DNA of 64,000 nt, taken from JAHEKD01 sp965204695 (GTDB lineage Bacteria; Pseudomonadota; Gammaproteobacteria; Arenicellales; JAHEKD01). The position numbers and the translations under genes were made by a program. The notes under the pieces were generated by a model, which made no database searches, had not been told where the DNA came from, and was given only the letters and a program-made list of their open reading frames with translations. Every line of letters begins with the position of its first letter. Position 1 is the stretch's first letter. Positions 1-8,897 of the stretch are shown in pieces. The stretch lies in contig OZ242007.1 in the NCBI GenBank assembly GCA_965204695.1, forward strand, positions 4,402,001-4,466,000, in the 5' to 3' direction.

Positions 1-1
1 A

Positions 2-799
2 AATTTCACCACTGAAACGGATGATGACATTAATGGACATGGCACACACTGCGCCGGTACGATTTTTGGTCAGGACGTGAATGGCACTAGAATTGGTGTG
101 GCTCGCAATATTTCAAAGGCTTTTATTGCCAAAGTGCTTGGTCAAGGCCAGGGCGATTCTTCGAATCTTGCTAGTGCTATTCAATGGGCTGCTCAAAACG
201 GCGCTAATGTGATTTCTATGTCGCTGGGCATTGATTTCCCCGGGTTTGTGAGATTTCTAGTAGAGCAAAACGGATGGGAGATTAATCCTGCCACTTCTGT
301 TGCTCTGGAAGCTTATAGAGAAAATATTAATCTTTTCAGTGCTTTATCGCAGTTTCTTGATGCAGGAGATGCTTTTTCTAATGGTTCTGTTGTGGTGGCA
401 GCATCGGGTAACGAGAGTAATCGCCCAAGTTTTGAAATAGCTGTAGCACCACCTGCTGCTGGCAACGGTATTATTTCTGTCGGGGCTTTACAACAAGATG
501 ACAGTGGTTTATCAACTGCCTCTTTTTCCAACACGCAATGTAATGTTTCAGCTCCGGGAGTTGCAGTTTTATCAGCTGGATTAGGCGGAGGATTGGTCAG
601 TTTGAATGGAACCAGTATGGCGACACCTCATGTTGCTGGCGTGGCTGCGTTATGGGCTCAAAAAGAATTAGATCAAACCGGGCAAATTTCACGCCAAAAT
701 GTAATGGCGAAAGTCCTGGCTATGGCTACCTTACAAGGACTGGTTTCAGGGGCGCAGCTGGATGACGTTGGCAATGGTATTGTGCAAGCACCGGCGTAA
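2..799 (+). CDS. Subtilisin-like serine protease (S8), 5' end missing
   Basis: The first 265 residues visible are the catalytic domain of a peptidase S8 protein whose start lies before the window. The frame is open from base 2, and the His motif GHGTHCAGT is read there (His about visible residue 13). The oxyanion-hole region (VAASGNESN) and the Ser motif NGTSMATPHVAG (Ser about visible residue 205) follow. The catalytic Asp would be upstream. A GTG at 77 is an internal codon, not the start, because the His motif precedes it. A loop of roughly 45 residues between the His and the Asn/Ser blocks (GFVRFLVEQNGWEINPATS and on) is longer than in subtilisin. The protein ends soon after the Ser block with no visible C-terminal secretion domain. 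Likely an exported endopeptidase, but the signal peptide is not visible. Confidence 0.93.
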   Translation, partial: NFTTETDDDINGHGTHCAGTIFGQDVNGTRIGVARNISKAFIAKVLGQGQGDSSNLASAIQWAAQNGANVISMSLGIDFPGFVRFLVEQNGWEINPATSVALEAYRENINLFSALSQFLDAGDAFSNGSVVVAASGNESNRPSFEIAVAPPAAGNGIISVGALQQDDSGLSTASFSNTQCNVSAPGVAVLSAGLGGGLVSLNGTSMATPHVAGVAALWAQKELDQTGQISRQNVMAKVLAMATLQGLVSGAQLDDVGNGIVQAPA

Positions 800-861
800 T
801 TAACATTATATTTCGAATTGATAAAAGTGGCTAATTATCAATTAACCTCAATTCAACAATT

Positions 862-905
862 AGCTCTGGAGAGCATGAAATCCAGTCTTTACTCTCCAGG
901 GCTTT
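862..905 (+). terminator. Possible terminator after the S8 protease
   Basis: A 12-bp stem (AGCTCTGGAGAG with CTCTCCAGGGCT, one G-U pair) has a loop of about 18 nt and is followed by only a short TTTAA. It lies 63 bp after the protease stop. The U-tract is weak, so it may be an mRNA-end hairpin rather than a strong intrinsic terminator. The rest of 800-1040 shows nothing recognisable. Confidence 0.45.
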
Positions 906-1040
906 AATGATTAATCATTGTTGCAAAGAAAACTATCACAGTTTCCTGTATGTTTTGACTAATTAGTAATAAAAATAATTAAATTGAAATCAGAACAGCT
1001 GATTAATTGCAACAAATAGTTGTTGGAGGGAGTTGACTGA

Positions 1041-1889
1041 CTAATTACGAATTCCACGCAAGCGCTCGCCACGGCGACGCAGCAGTTCGACAGAGAATAG
1101 CAGACAAATAGATATACACACCAGTAGTGTTGCGACAGCTAATATTGTCGGACTGATTTGTTCACGTATGCCTGAGAACATTTGCCAGGGGATAGTGCGT
1201 TGTTCATAACTACCAACAAACTGGATCACGATTACTTCATCAAAAGAGGTGATGAAGGCAAACAGTGCTCCTGAAATCACACCTGGTAATATCAACGGCA
1301 CGATAACTTTGAAGAAAGTACGAGTAGGAGATGCGCCTAGGTTTGCCGCAGCACGAATCAAACTACGATCAAAACCGACGAGAGTTGCGGTCACGGTGAT
1401 AACTACGAACGGTGTACCAAGTGCTGCATGAGCAAGTATGACTCCTAGATACGTTGAGGCTAGTCCAATTTTGGTGTAAAAAAAATACATTCCAGCGGCC
1501 GAAATAATCAATGGAACGATCATGGGGGAAATCAGGATCGCCATGATTGTTGATTTGAACGGCATTTCAGCACGACTTAGACCTAATGCTCCAATAGTAC
1601 CTAAAGTAGTAGAAATAATGGTGGCAAAAAATGCAATGATGAAACTATTTTTAACGGCGCCTTGCCAGTTTAAGTTAGTAAAAAAATCTTCATACCATTT
1701 GGTCGAATATCCAGCTGGATCAAATGACAACATTTCCGGGGTAAAAGTGAAAAAGGGTACTGCATTAAAGGATAAAGGTATAATTACTAATATTGGTGCG
1801 ATCAAGAAAAAGAAGATCAGTCCACAGATTACCAAAAAGGCATAATGCCAAACTTTTTCTAATGGGGTTGCGTATGAGGGTGCTGCCAT
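1041..1889 (-). CDS. ABC transporter permease, PotC/PotI-like
   Basis: A 282-aa inner-membrane permease of the spermidine/putrescine class (BPD_transp_1). It has six predicted hydrophobic segments: about residues 12-38, 82-105, 115-135, 142-165, 195-220 and 250-272. The EAA loop, which contacts the ATPase, reads ...IRAAANLGASPTRTFFKVIVPLILPG. It is the last gene of a four-gene minus-strand operon and follows the first permease after 4 bp. The family moves polyamines or similar small cationic or carboxylated compounds. The exact substrate cannot be told from the sequence. Start chosen at the ATG with GGATAAAG just upstream. Confidence 0.9.
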   Translation of the reverse strand: MAAPSYATPLEKVWHYAFLVICGLIFFFLIAPILVIIPLSFNAVPFFTFTPEMLSFDPAGYSTKWYEDFFTNLNWQGAVKNSFIIAFFATIISTTLGTIGALGLSRAEMPFKSTIMAILISPMIVPLIISAAGMYFFYTKIGLASTYLGVILAHAALGTPFVVITVTATLVGFDRSLIRAAANLGASPTRTFFKVIVPLILPGVISGALFAFITSFDEVIVIQFVGSYEQRTIPWQMFSGIREQISPTILAVATLLVCISICLLFSVELLRRRGERLRGIRN

Positions 1890-1893
1890 AACT

Positions 1894-3147
1894 TTATCCC
1901 AGCTTCATGTTGTCAATGCCGACAATCTTGTCGTATATAAGATATAAAAATAAGACTAATCCCAGCAATATTGTGCCCAACGCGGCGGCCAGTCCCCAGT
2001 TTAGTGAGGTTGATAAGTGATAAGCAATCAAATTACTGATTAACGTGCCTTCAGTGCCACCTACTAATGCCGGTGTAATGTAATAACCAATGGCAAGGAT
2101 AAAAACTAAAATAGAACCCGCTCCTATTCCAGCGACTGTATTCGGCATATATATACGTACAAAGGCAGTAAGTGGCGTTGCACCCAACGAACGTGCGGCA
2201 CGCATATAACTCGGTGGTATAGTTTTCATAACGCTGTATAGCGGCAAAATCATAAACGGTAGCAATATATGCGTCATTGCAATGATCGTCCCCAACTGAT
2301 TATGAATCATCGCAAACCTGCCGTCATCAGTAATTATCCCTATCCAAACGAATAAGTCGTTGAGCACACCTTCCTGCTGCAGTAGGGCAATCCATGAGGT
2401 TGTTCTCACCAGTAGTGATGTCCAGAATGGTAGTAAAACTAAAATAAGTAATAGATTACTCTTGTTGGATGGCAAGGTTGAGAGTAAATACGAGACTGGA
2501 TAGGCCAGCACTATACAGAGTACCGTGATTAATAGACTGAGTTTTAATGTTCGCCAAAATAGATTTAGGTAAATTTGTTTTTCTTTTGGTTTCATTGCTA
2601 CATTTCCGGCATCGTCATAACCAACATCGACCGCAGCCAGATAATATGATTTGGTGAATTTACTAGTTTCGCGTTTAAAAATTCGCCAATATTCTAAATT
2701 GTTCCACTTCTTGTCAATTTCAAGAAATGCTTCTTTATAAGGGGGTTCAAGCTTTTTGGCTTTACGTGCAGATTTTCGGAATAAACTGGAAAAGCCACTT
2801 TTTTCATAATTTAATCGTAAGCCAACTTTACCGATTGTTTTATTGGCTGCTGCAACTTTGAAGTCTTCAGCCATAGCAGTGAAAACAGTTTCGTCTGGTA
2901 TATCATCACTTTGTTCATCCCAGTTTTCTAATGCTTTAACGGTTTTCGGTAGAATATCGCCGACTAATTCGTTCTGAAAACTCCTCAGCAGCATGTCACC
3001 AATTGGGATGAAAAAGGTGACCAAGATAAATAAAAATAATGGCACAACAAGCATAAATGCGCGTATTTTGTTTTGCCTAGTGGCACGTGCAAGACTCACT
3101 TTTAAAGGTGTGCCGTCTGCAGTGACTAATGATTCTGCTGTGCTCAT
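1894..3147 (-). CDS. ABC transporter permease, PotB/PotH-like, with long periplasmic insert
   Basis: A 417-aa partner permease of the polyamine-type importer. The first membrane segment (about 28-52) is followed by a hydrophilic stretch of some 130 residues (about 55-185), rich in Lys/Glu, before the remaining five segments and the EAA loop (MRAARSLGATPLTAFVRIYMP). Typical PotB proteins are about 275-290 aa, so the extra length is this insert, which would face the periplasm. Its role is unknown; contact with the binding protein is a guess. It is separated from the binding-protein gene by 57 bp holding a perfect palindrome, and from the second permease by 4 bp. Confidence 0.88.
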   Translation of the reverse strand: MSTAESLVTADGTPLKVSLARATRQNKIRAFMLVVPLFLFILVTFFIPIGDMLLRSFQNELVGDILPKTVKALENWDEQSDDIPDETVFTAMAEDFKVAAANKTIGKVGLRLNYEKSGFSSLFRKSARKAKKLEPPYKEAFLEIDKKWNNLEYWRIFKRETSKFTKSYYLAAVDVGYDDAGNVAMKPKEKQIYLNLFWRTLKLSLLITVLCIVLAYPVSYLLSTLPSNKSNLLLILVLLPFWTSLLVRTTSWIALLQQEGVLNDLFVWIGIITDDGRFAMIHNQLGTIIAMTHILLPFMILPLYSVMKTIPPSYMRAARSLGATPLTAFVRIYMPNTVAGIGAGSILVFILAIGYYITPALVGGTEGTLISNLIAYHLSTSLNWGLAAALGTILLGLVLFLYLIYDKIVGIDNMKLG

Positions 3148-3169
3148 TATTAATGTAAGTATTTGTATT

Positions 3170-3193
3170 AGGGAGTAGCTTAAGCTACTCCCT
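3170..3193. promoter_or_regulatory. Perfect palindrome between binding-protein and permease genes
   Basis: A 24-nt perfect palindrome (arm AGGGAGTAGCTT) sits 11 bp after the binding-protein stop and 22 bp before the next start on the minus strand. No U-tract follows in the direction of transcription, so it looks like an intercistronic mRNA hairpin. Such hairpins commonly protect the upstream binding-protein message and lower permease expression. Function inferred from position. Confidence 0.6.
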
Positions 3194-3204
3194 GAATTAA
3201 AAGT

Positions 3205-4305
3205 TTATTGCGCTAACCAAGCTTGGAATCGCTCGTCCATATCGTCACGATTGTCAGCCCACCACTCATAGTTATAGAGTAGTGTGTTTTTGGCATTTTC
3301 AGGGTTAGTTGGCATATGTGGCGCCATATCAATGCCTAACTCGGCGTGTTGACCAACCATTGGCGCAGAAGAAGCACGTGCAGGACCGTAAGAAATATAT
3401 TTCGCCTGATCTGCCAGACGTTGAGTATCCGTTGCAAATTTTACGAATTTCTTAACTTCTTCCATGTGCGGGGCACCTTTTGGAATGATCCAGCCATCCA
3501 GGTCGAATACCTGCCAGTCCCACATCATGGCCACAGGCTGTTTTTCTTCCTCGATAACAGAGAATAAGCGGCCATTATAGGTAGAGCCCATTACAACCTC
3601 GCCATCAGCAAGAAGCTGGGGAGTTTGGGCGCCTTTTTCCCACCAAACAACCTGATCTTTAATGGTGTCTAATTTTGCAAAAGCTCGATTAACACCTTCT
3701 TCAGTTTCTAGCATGTCGTAGACTTCTTCGACAGGAACTCCATCTGCCAACAAGGCCCATTCAAGGTTGCCAATTGGACGTTTCTCCAAAGCACGTTTAC
3801 CAGGAATTTTTTCCAAATCAAATACATCAGCGATTGATGTAGGAGGGTTGTCACCAACTAAGTCAGTTCTATATCCAAATGTTGTTGAATAAACGATTTG
3901 TGGAATAAAGCAATCAGAAACAATCAAGTCTCCAAAATCTTCGCTGGCGGGAGTGCCATCCGGTGCTGCAGCAAGTTCTGTGTCAAAATCAATTTCTTCG
4001 GCAAGGCCTTCATCACAAAGGCGAATCGCATCTGCAGCTACCGCATCAACTAATGACCAGGTAACGTTTCCTGCCTCATTCATGGCGCGCAGTTTTGCAA
4101 CAGCCTCTGCGGCAGAGTCATCATTGATGATTGTGATACCTTCATTTTCAGCCATATAAGGTGCGTGATAAGCATTTTGTTGGCTTGCCGTATAAGCGCC
4201 ACCCCAGGAAACAACAATCATTTCTGTTTCAGCGCTAGCCGTATAGCTAGTCGCTGCTAGGGCAGCTGAAATGGTTATAGTTGCTAATGTTTTTTTGTGA
4301 AACAT
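3205..4305 (-). CDS. Periplasmic substrate-binding protein, spermidine/putrescine type
   Basis: A 366-aa extracytoplasmic binding protein with a clear signal peptide (MFHKKTLATITISAALAATSYTASA, cleaved near residue 25). The mature start EMIVVSWGGAYTASQQNAY is typical of the PotD/PotF-like SBP_bac group. A conserved block, WWEKGAQTPQLLADGEVVMG, lines the ligand cleft in this family. The start is supported by GGAGGT 9 nt upstream. It sits between the ATPase and permease genes, so it is the recognition component of this importer. The ligand could be putrescine, spermidine or another small amine or carboxylate; the sequence does not decide. Confidence 0.92.
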   Translation of the reverse strand: MFHKKTLATITISAALAATSYTASAETEMIVVSWGGAYTASQQNAYHAPYMAENEGITIINDDSAAEAVAKLRAMNEAGNVTWSLVDAVAADAIRLCDEGLAEEIDFDTELAAAPDGTPASEDFGDLIVSDCFIPQIVYSTTFGYRTDLVGDNPPTSIADVFDLEKIPGKRALEKRPIGNLEWALLADGVPVEEVYDMLETEEGVNRAFAKLDTIKDQVVWWEKGAQTPQLLADGEVVMGSTYNGRLFSVIEEEKQPVAMMWDWQVFDLDGWIIPKGAPHMEEVKKFVKFATDTQRLADQAKYISYGPARASSAPMVGQHAELGIDMAPHMPTNPENAKNTLLYNYEWWADNRDDMDERFQAWLAQ

Positions 4306-4377
4306 GGTATATATACCTCCAGTTTATTCACGTTTTACTACTAATAAGAATGGGTTAACTTCCAAGACTCTTGTATT

Positions 4378-5502
4378 CTAAATGGGTGTAAATGGATCTA
4401 GGGCACGGCAATCTTCTGACAGCCAGCCTACCCCAACTTCAGTTCCCTCCACTAACGAACTATGCTCGGTAGCATTAGGGACCTTCATTACAAATTCTTG
4501 TTCACCAAATGCACGTACGTTCAAGCGTAAATGATCACCAAGGTAAATCGATTCAACAATTTTCCCTGAGGCCATATTGTCAACTTGGTTTTCTTGTGGA
4601 TTCAAAACGACTCGCTCAGGTCGAATCGACATTGAAGTTTCAGCGCCAATTTCGCGGTTCTGTACATTCAATGCAGTAACAACCTGATCACCTGCTAATT
4701 CCACTTCACACAAATCATTATCCAGGTGTAACCTGATTTTGCCTTCCAGTTTATTGTTCTCGCCAATAAATTGTGCAACAAAAGCATTCTCCGGTTCTTC
4801 ATACAAAACTTCAGGAGAGGCTAGTTGCTGAATAATGCCATCATTAAAAACGGCTACTCGATCTGACATAGTTAGCGCTTCAGATTGATCGTGGGTCACA
4901 TAAACGACAGTCACGCCAAGACTTTCGTGAATATGCTTGATTTCATATTGCATTTGTTCACGTAATTGTTTGTCCAAAGCACCTAGCGGTTCGTCCATCA
5001 AAATTAATTCGGGTTCAAATACTAATGCTCTGGCGACAGCAATCCGTTGTGCTTGACCTCCGGATAATTGCCCAGGTCGACGGCTTTCAAAACCACCCAT
5101 GCGAACCATATCTAAGGTTTTGCCAACCCGTTCCTTAATTTCACTAGCCCCCATTTTTCGAACTTCTAAGGGGAAAGCTAAATTCTCAAAAATCGTCATA
5201 TGCGGAAACAAGGCATAGTTTTGAAACACCATGCCGATACCACGATGATGGGGCGCAATATTTGTGATTGATTTTCCGCCTAACAGAATTTCACCATGTG
5301 TTGGTGTTTCAAATCCTGCTAACATCATTAAACAAGTTGACTTTCCTGAACCGGAAGGGCCGAGCATAGTGACAAACTCACCTTTGGCAATGTCTAGGTT
5401 CAGGCCTTTGACGACGAGTATTTCACCATCGTAACTTTTCTGTACATCCTTGAACTGAACAAACGCTTCAGCCGAAGAACTTTCACCGGAATTATTACCC
5501 AT
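4378..5502 (-). CDS. ABC transporter ATP-binding protein, PotA-like
   Basis: A 374-aa ATPase, first gene of the importer operon. Walker A GPSGSGKST (about residues 49-57), Q-loop VFQNYALFPHM, signature LSGGQAQRIAVARAL, Walker B LILMDEPLGALD and switch His in VYVTHDQSEAL are all intact. The C-terminal 100 residues form the TOBE_2 regulatory domain usual in PotA-type proteins. The gene ends 72 bp before the binding-protein gene. It is divergent from the dehydrogenase at 5683; the 180-bp space between them should hold both promoters, but no clear boxes were identified. Confidence 0.94.
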   Translation of the reverse strand: MGNNSGESSSAEAFVQFKDVQKSYDGEILVVKGLNLDIAKGEFVTMLGPSGSGKSTCLMMLAGFETPTHGEILLGGKSITNIAPHHRGIGMVFQNYALFPHMTIFENLAFPLEVRKMGASEIKERVGKTLDMVRMGGFESRRPGQLSGGQAQRIAVARALVFEPELILMDEPLGALDKQLREQMQYEIKHIHESLGVTVVYVTHDQSEALTMSDRVAVFNDGIIQQLASPEVLYEEPENAFVAQFIGENNKLEGKIRLHLDNDLCEVELAGDQVVTALNVQNREIGAETSMSIRPERVVLNPQENQVDNMASGKIVESIYLGDHLRLNVRAFGEQEFVMKVPNATEHSSLVEGTEVGVGWLSEDCRALDPFTPI

Positions 5503-5682
5503 TAAATCTGTGTGTTTAGGTTTTTGGACGTGTAGTTCTATCAGATTTTACATCCAGATTGCAAATTATTCTTTTAAAAGGTTTTCATCTATTTTCTTAT
5601 AATCTAGTTTTGACTTTTGATTTCATGTATAACCTTATGTTTTTTAATGCATTATTGAAATTAACGAAAAATTTAACTGAAT

Positions 5683-6624
5683 ATGGAAATTTCGAACCAA
5701 AAGACCGTCATTCTATTAAAAACTGATAAGGATCAACAATGGAGCCAATATATAGGTGAATTGATGCCTGCTCTTGAGGTGAGATGTTGGCCTAATACTG
5801 GTAATGAGAAGGAAATTAACTACGCCTTGCTTTGGAATCCACCAGATGACTTATTTGAAAAGTTACCAAACCTGCGAGTCATTTTCTCTATCGGTGCAGG
5901 GATAGACGGTATAGTAAAAGTCAAATCACGACCTAAACATATCCCCTTAGTCAGATTGTCAGATAAAGAGCTTACTAATGGTATGGTGCAGTATGTTATT
6001 TATTCAGTATTACGAATACATCGCAATATGGCTGATTATGATCAGCTGCAGCAGGATCAGGAGTGGGGGTTTTATGAGCAAGTAGCCGCTTGTGATTGCC
6101 GGATCGGTATTATGGGTCTAGGGCAATTAGGTATGGCTTGTGTACAAGCCTTAAAAGCGTTGGGATATGACATCATCGGTTTTAGCCGAACAAAAAAGAA
6201 TGTTGATGGAATTGAATGCTATGACCAAAACCAGTTACAAAACTTTCTAAATCAAACTGAAATTTTAGTTTGTTTGTTGCCGTTGACTGAGCATACAAGG
6301 CATATCTTGAACAAACAAACGTTCAGTCAATTGCCCAAAGGTGCGTCAATAATCAATGTCGGACGAGGAGGACATTTGAACGAAAATGATTTGCTTCATG
6401 CCCTAGACACTGAACAACTCAATAGAGCGATTCTTGATGTTTTTGAAACCGAACCGTTACCCAAAGATCATCCATTTTGGCATCACCCCAAAATAACGTT
6501 AACACCACATATTGCTAGCCAAACCGTACCGGCTTCCGCGGTAAATCATATTATTAACGGAATCAAGAAACATCAGGCTGGTAAGCCTTTGGACTTTTTG
6601 TACGACCCGGAATTAGGGTATTGA
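5683..6624 (+). CDS. D-2-hydroxyacid dehydrogenase, GhrA-like (glyoxylate/hydroxypyruvate reductase)
   Basis: A 313-aa NAD(P)-dependent reductase of the D-isomer-specific 2-hydroxyacid dehydrogenase family. The nucleotide-binding motif IMGLGQLGMACVQALKALG lies near residues 144-162. The catalytic-site blocks NVGRGGHLNENDLL, DVFETEPLP and TPHIASQT supply Arg, Glu and His. Length and the SIGAGID block fit the GhrA subgroup, which reduces glyoxylate or hydroxypyruvate in the cytoplasm. No Shine-Dalgarno is visible before the ATG. It is a stand-alone gene divergent from the importer operon. Confidence 0.86.
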   Translation: MEISNQKTVILLKTDKDQQWSQYIGELMPALEVRCWPNTGNEKEINYALLWNPPDDLFEKLPNLRVIFSIGAGIDGIVKVKSRPKHIPLVRLSDKELTNGMVQYVIYSVLRIHRNMADYDQLQQDQEWGFYEQVAACDCRIGIMGLGQLGMACVQALKALGYDIIGFSRTKKNVDGIECYDQNQLQNFLNQTEILVCLLPLTEHTRHILNKQTFSQLPKGASIINVGRGGHLNENDLLHALDTEQLNRAILDVFETEPLPKDHPFWHHPKITLTPHIASQTVPASAVNHIINGIKKHQAGKPLDFLYDPELGY

Positions 6625-6633
6625 ATTAAGGAG

Positions 6634-6770
6634 ATTCTGGATAATCCCTTTGGGATTTCCAGAATGACGACTGAAGAGAAAGTTTTAATAAATTCTTTTT
6701 GGGTTTCAATTAACAATAACTATCGTCACCCTGGATACTGAATCAAGTTCAGCACAAGCTTGATCCAGGG
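6634..6770. repeat. Intergenic hairpin repeats (GATTCTGGA / TCCAGAAT and CCCTGGAT / ATCCAGGG)
   Basis: Two inverted repeats occupy the gap between convergent genes. At 6634-6666, ATTCTGGA-aATCCC pairs with GGGATTTCCAGAAT. At 6729-6770, CCCTGGAT pairs with ATCCAGGG, with an inner ATCAAG/CTTGAT pair. The first is nearly the same as a hairpin at 58273-58302, so this is a dispersed family. They may also end transcription of both flanking genes, although no U-tracts are present. Confidence 0.6.
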
Positions 6771-6774
6771 TCTC

Positions 6775-7062
6775 TCAAACAATCAAGTTATACAAGTCGT
6801 CCCAATGCTTATTATTTTTTTCAAATAACTCGATTTTCCAATTCCGTTTCCAGTATTTGAGTTGTTTTTCCCTGGTTATTGCTGAGCTCATTATGTCGTG
6901 AATTTCATACCAAACTAATTTGTCCAAGTTATATTTCTTTGAAAAACCCTTAGTTATTTTAGTTTTGTGTTGATAAATTCTTGCTGACAGATCTGATGTA
7001 ACACCAATGTATAAAACACCACGGGGTCTATTCGTCAGTATATAAACAGCCAGTTGTTTCAT
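6775..7062 (-). CDS. GIY-YIG nuclease superfamily protein
   Basis: A 95-aa single-domain protein. VYILTNRPRGVLYIGVTSDL carries the GIY-YIG core (here VYI...YIG), followed by the conserved Arg in SARIYQHK and a late Glu in AITREKQLKYW. This is the YhbQ/UPF0213-type small family, often found next to dispersed repeats, as here. Start placed at the ATG ending at 7062 because AAGGAAG precedes it by 4 nt. An upstream in-frame extension to 7104 lacks such a site. Its cellular role is unproven; homologues are predicted DNA endonucleases. Confidence 0.85.
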   Translation of the reverse strand: MKQLAVYILTNRPRGVLYIGVTSDLSARIYQHKTKITKGFSKKYNLDKLVWYEIHDIMSSAITREKQLKYWKRNWKIELFEKNNKHWDDLYNLIV

Positions 7063-7182
7063 CGTCTTCCTTGACACTTTTTTATTCACTAAAAAGTATA
7101 TCAATAATTGATAAACCGTTTAATTCCAATCGCCCTGGCCCTATATAATAAACTTATACAAAAACATCTCGAGAACGAATTC

Positions 7183-8250
7183 ATGAGCTTTTTTAAAACC
7201 ATTATTGGTACTTCTAAAACTGGTGCTGTAAAAGTTGCGTCGCTTTACAAACCTTCAAATTGGCGTGAGAAGGGTAAGCTTTGGGCAACTGGCGTAATTA
7301 TTTTCACTTTGGTGATGGCAATTATACTGTTTGGTATTTATTGGAGTCGTACACCAGGTTCGTTTGATGTGACGCAAGTCGCATTACAGCAGGCGGCAGG
7401 TGATGAAACCAAATTAGTGCCGGGATTTATTACGACTAGTACTGTCGTTGAGCTTGCCAATACGATTTTGGACAAACCCGGCGGCTATTTAACCAACGAT
7501 ATTATGCCTCCGGGGGTTTATCTAGATAACATCCCTAATTGGGAATTTGGCGTGTTGGTCAATATTCGGGATATGACCCAAGTTTTAAGAAATGATTATT
7601 CACGTTCACAAACACAGTCTGTCGAAGATGAGGACTTAATCATCGCTGACCCACAATTTCACTACGATAACGAGCAGTGGATTTTGCCTAGCACTGAGTC
7701 TGAATATAAAAAAGGTTTAAAAGCCTTAAAAAGCTATCGAGATAGATTGGCCAATCCTTCATCTAGGGCACAGTTTTATGCACGTGCAGATAACCTGACA
7801 GATTATTTAGGTTATGTCGAAAAACGTTTGGGTTCATTAGCTCAGCGTTTAGCGGCAAGTGTGGCAGATAGTCGCCTAAATATCGATCTCGCAGGAGACA
7901 GCACTGCTCAACAATCTACTCCATCATCAGGTCGTGTTGATGTCAAAACCTCCTGGTTTCAAATTGATGATAATTTCTTTGAAGCTCGGGGATACACCTG
8001 GGCGCTATTGCATGTTTTCAAGGCAACCGCGATTGATTTTGAAGATGTTCTGAATAAAAAGAATGCGGTGGTTTCCCTTAATCAAATCATCGAAGAGCTG
8101 GAAAGTACCCAGGATGCTATCTGGAGCCCGATAATTCTGAATGGAACAGGCTTTGGATTTGTCGCTAACCACTCATTAGTGATGGCTTCTTATATCTCCC
8201 GCGCTAATGCGGCTGTGATTGATTTGAGAAGACTGCTACAACAGGGATAG
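7183..8250 (+). CDS. DUF2333 family membrane-anchored protein
   Basis: A 355-aa protein with one membrane segment near residues 35-57 (TGVIIFTLVMAIILFGIYW), the rest being periplasmic. Blocks such as GGYLTNDIMPPGVYLDNIPN and VLRNDYSRSQTQSVEDEDL are characteristic of DUF2333, a proteobacterial family of unknown function. The ATG at 7183 is preferred over a TTG at 7108, because the family begins with a short cytoplasmic stretch like MSFFKTIIG. It is convergent with the secreted protein at 8310, with a shared hairpin terminator between them. Confidence 0.85.
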   Translation: MSFFKTIIGTSKTGAVKVASLYKPSNWREKGKLWATGVIIFTLVMAIILFGIYWSRTPGSFDVTQVALQQAAGDETKLVPGFITTSTVVELANTILDKPGGYLTNDIMPPGVYLDNIPNWEFGVLVNIRDMTQVLRNDYSRSQTQSVEDEDLIIADPQFHYDNEQWILPSTESEYKKGLKALKSYRDRLANPSSRAQFYARADNLTDYLGYVEKRLGSLAQRLAASVADSRLNIDLAGDSTAQQSTPSSGRVDVKTSWFQIDDNFFEARGYTWALLHVFKATAIDFEDVLNKKNAVVSLNQIIEELESTQDAIWSPIILNGTGFGFVANHSLVMASYISRANAAVIDLRRLLQQG

Positions 8251-8259
8251 TCTTAGAAT

Positions 8260-8290
8260 ACACCACGCCATGTAAAACATGGCGTGGTGT
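8260..8290. terminator. Bidirectional hairpin terminator
   Basis: A 14-bp perfect stem (ACACCACGCCATGT with its complement) around an AAA loop lies between two convergent genes, 9 bp after one stop and 19 bp before the other. The flanks are A-rich or T-rich only weakly. Position and stem strength support termination in both directions. Confidence 0.75.
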
Positions 8291-8309
8291 CAAAACAATT
8301 GCTAAAAAT

Positions 8310-8897
8310 TTACGATGCAAACTGACAGCGGTGCCTTGCATTTAAAACAGAAACATTTTTTTCATCACGTGCAATATGCCCGTCATCGCTTTTTCGTATT
8401 ACGCGATAGGTTATGGTGAAATCTTTATTAAGAATAATACGTACGTTCTTCGTTTCATAAGCTATCTGTTGATTTGATACGCCGAGGCTTTGATCTGCTG
8501 TATTGATGATAATGTCACCATTTCCTCGCCCCTGTAAATCACAGTACATGAATTGAGTAGGTAAACTTATTCCATCAACAGAAGAATCCCAACAATCAAT
8601 ACTTTGATTGTCGGGTTCACACTGATAGATATATTGAAAGTTTTTTAAGACTAGCTCATCGGAAGCTACACTGCCCAGCAACAGGTTATCATTATTTTGC
8701 AAGGCTGGATCGATCAACACAAAGTCTAGGTTCGGTAATAGATCAGTGCCATCATCAGTGAGTAATTGGCCCCAAATTTCATAAACACTTTTATCAGTGC
8801 CTAATTTACTTTGCACATAAACTTTAAAATCGGCGAACGCAATTGATATAGTAAATAAAGAAATGATAGTTAAAATTAAATATCGAATTGATTTCAT
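8310..8897 (-). CDS. Secreted protein of unknown function
   Basis: A 195-aa protein with a clear signal peptide (MKSIRYLILTIISLFTISIAFA, cleavage before DFKVYVQ). The mature part is rich in beta-type sequence and contains two cysteines in YQCEPDNQSIDCWD, a third in MYCDLQG and a fourth in ARHRCQFAS at the C-terminus, so two disulphides are possible. Start placed at the ATG ending at 8897, which has AGGAGATAAG immediately upstream. I do not recognise the family. It is flanked by a terminator on one side and a repeat-bearing gap on the other, so the neighbours give no functional clue. Confidence 0.7.
   Translation of the reverse strand: MKSIRYLILTIISLFTISIAFADFKVYVQSKLGTDKSVYEIWGQLLTDDGTDLLPNLDFVLIDPALQNNDNLLLGSVASDELVLKNFQYIYQCEPDNQSIDCWDSSVDGISLPTQFMYCDLQGRGNGDIIINTADQSLGVSNQQIAYETKNVRIILNKDFTITYRVIRKSDDGHIARDEKNVSVLNARHRCQFAS

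Noticed and set aside
2..799. GTG at 77 as the true start of the first protease
   Set aside because: The catalytic His motif GHGTHCAGT is encoded upstream of it in the same frame.
5609..5633. TTGACT ... TATAAC as the promoter of the dehydrogenase at 5683
   Set aside because: The spacer is only 13 bp, too short for a standard sigma-70 promoter.
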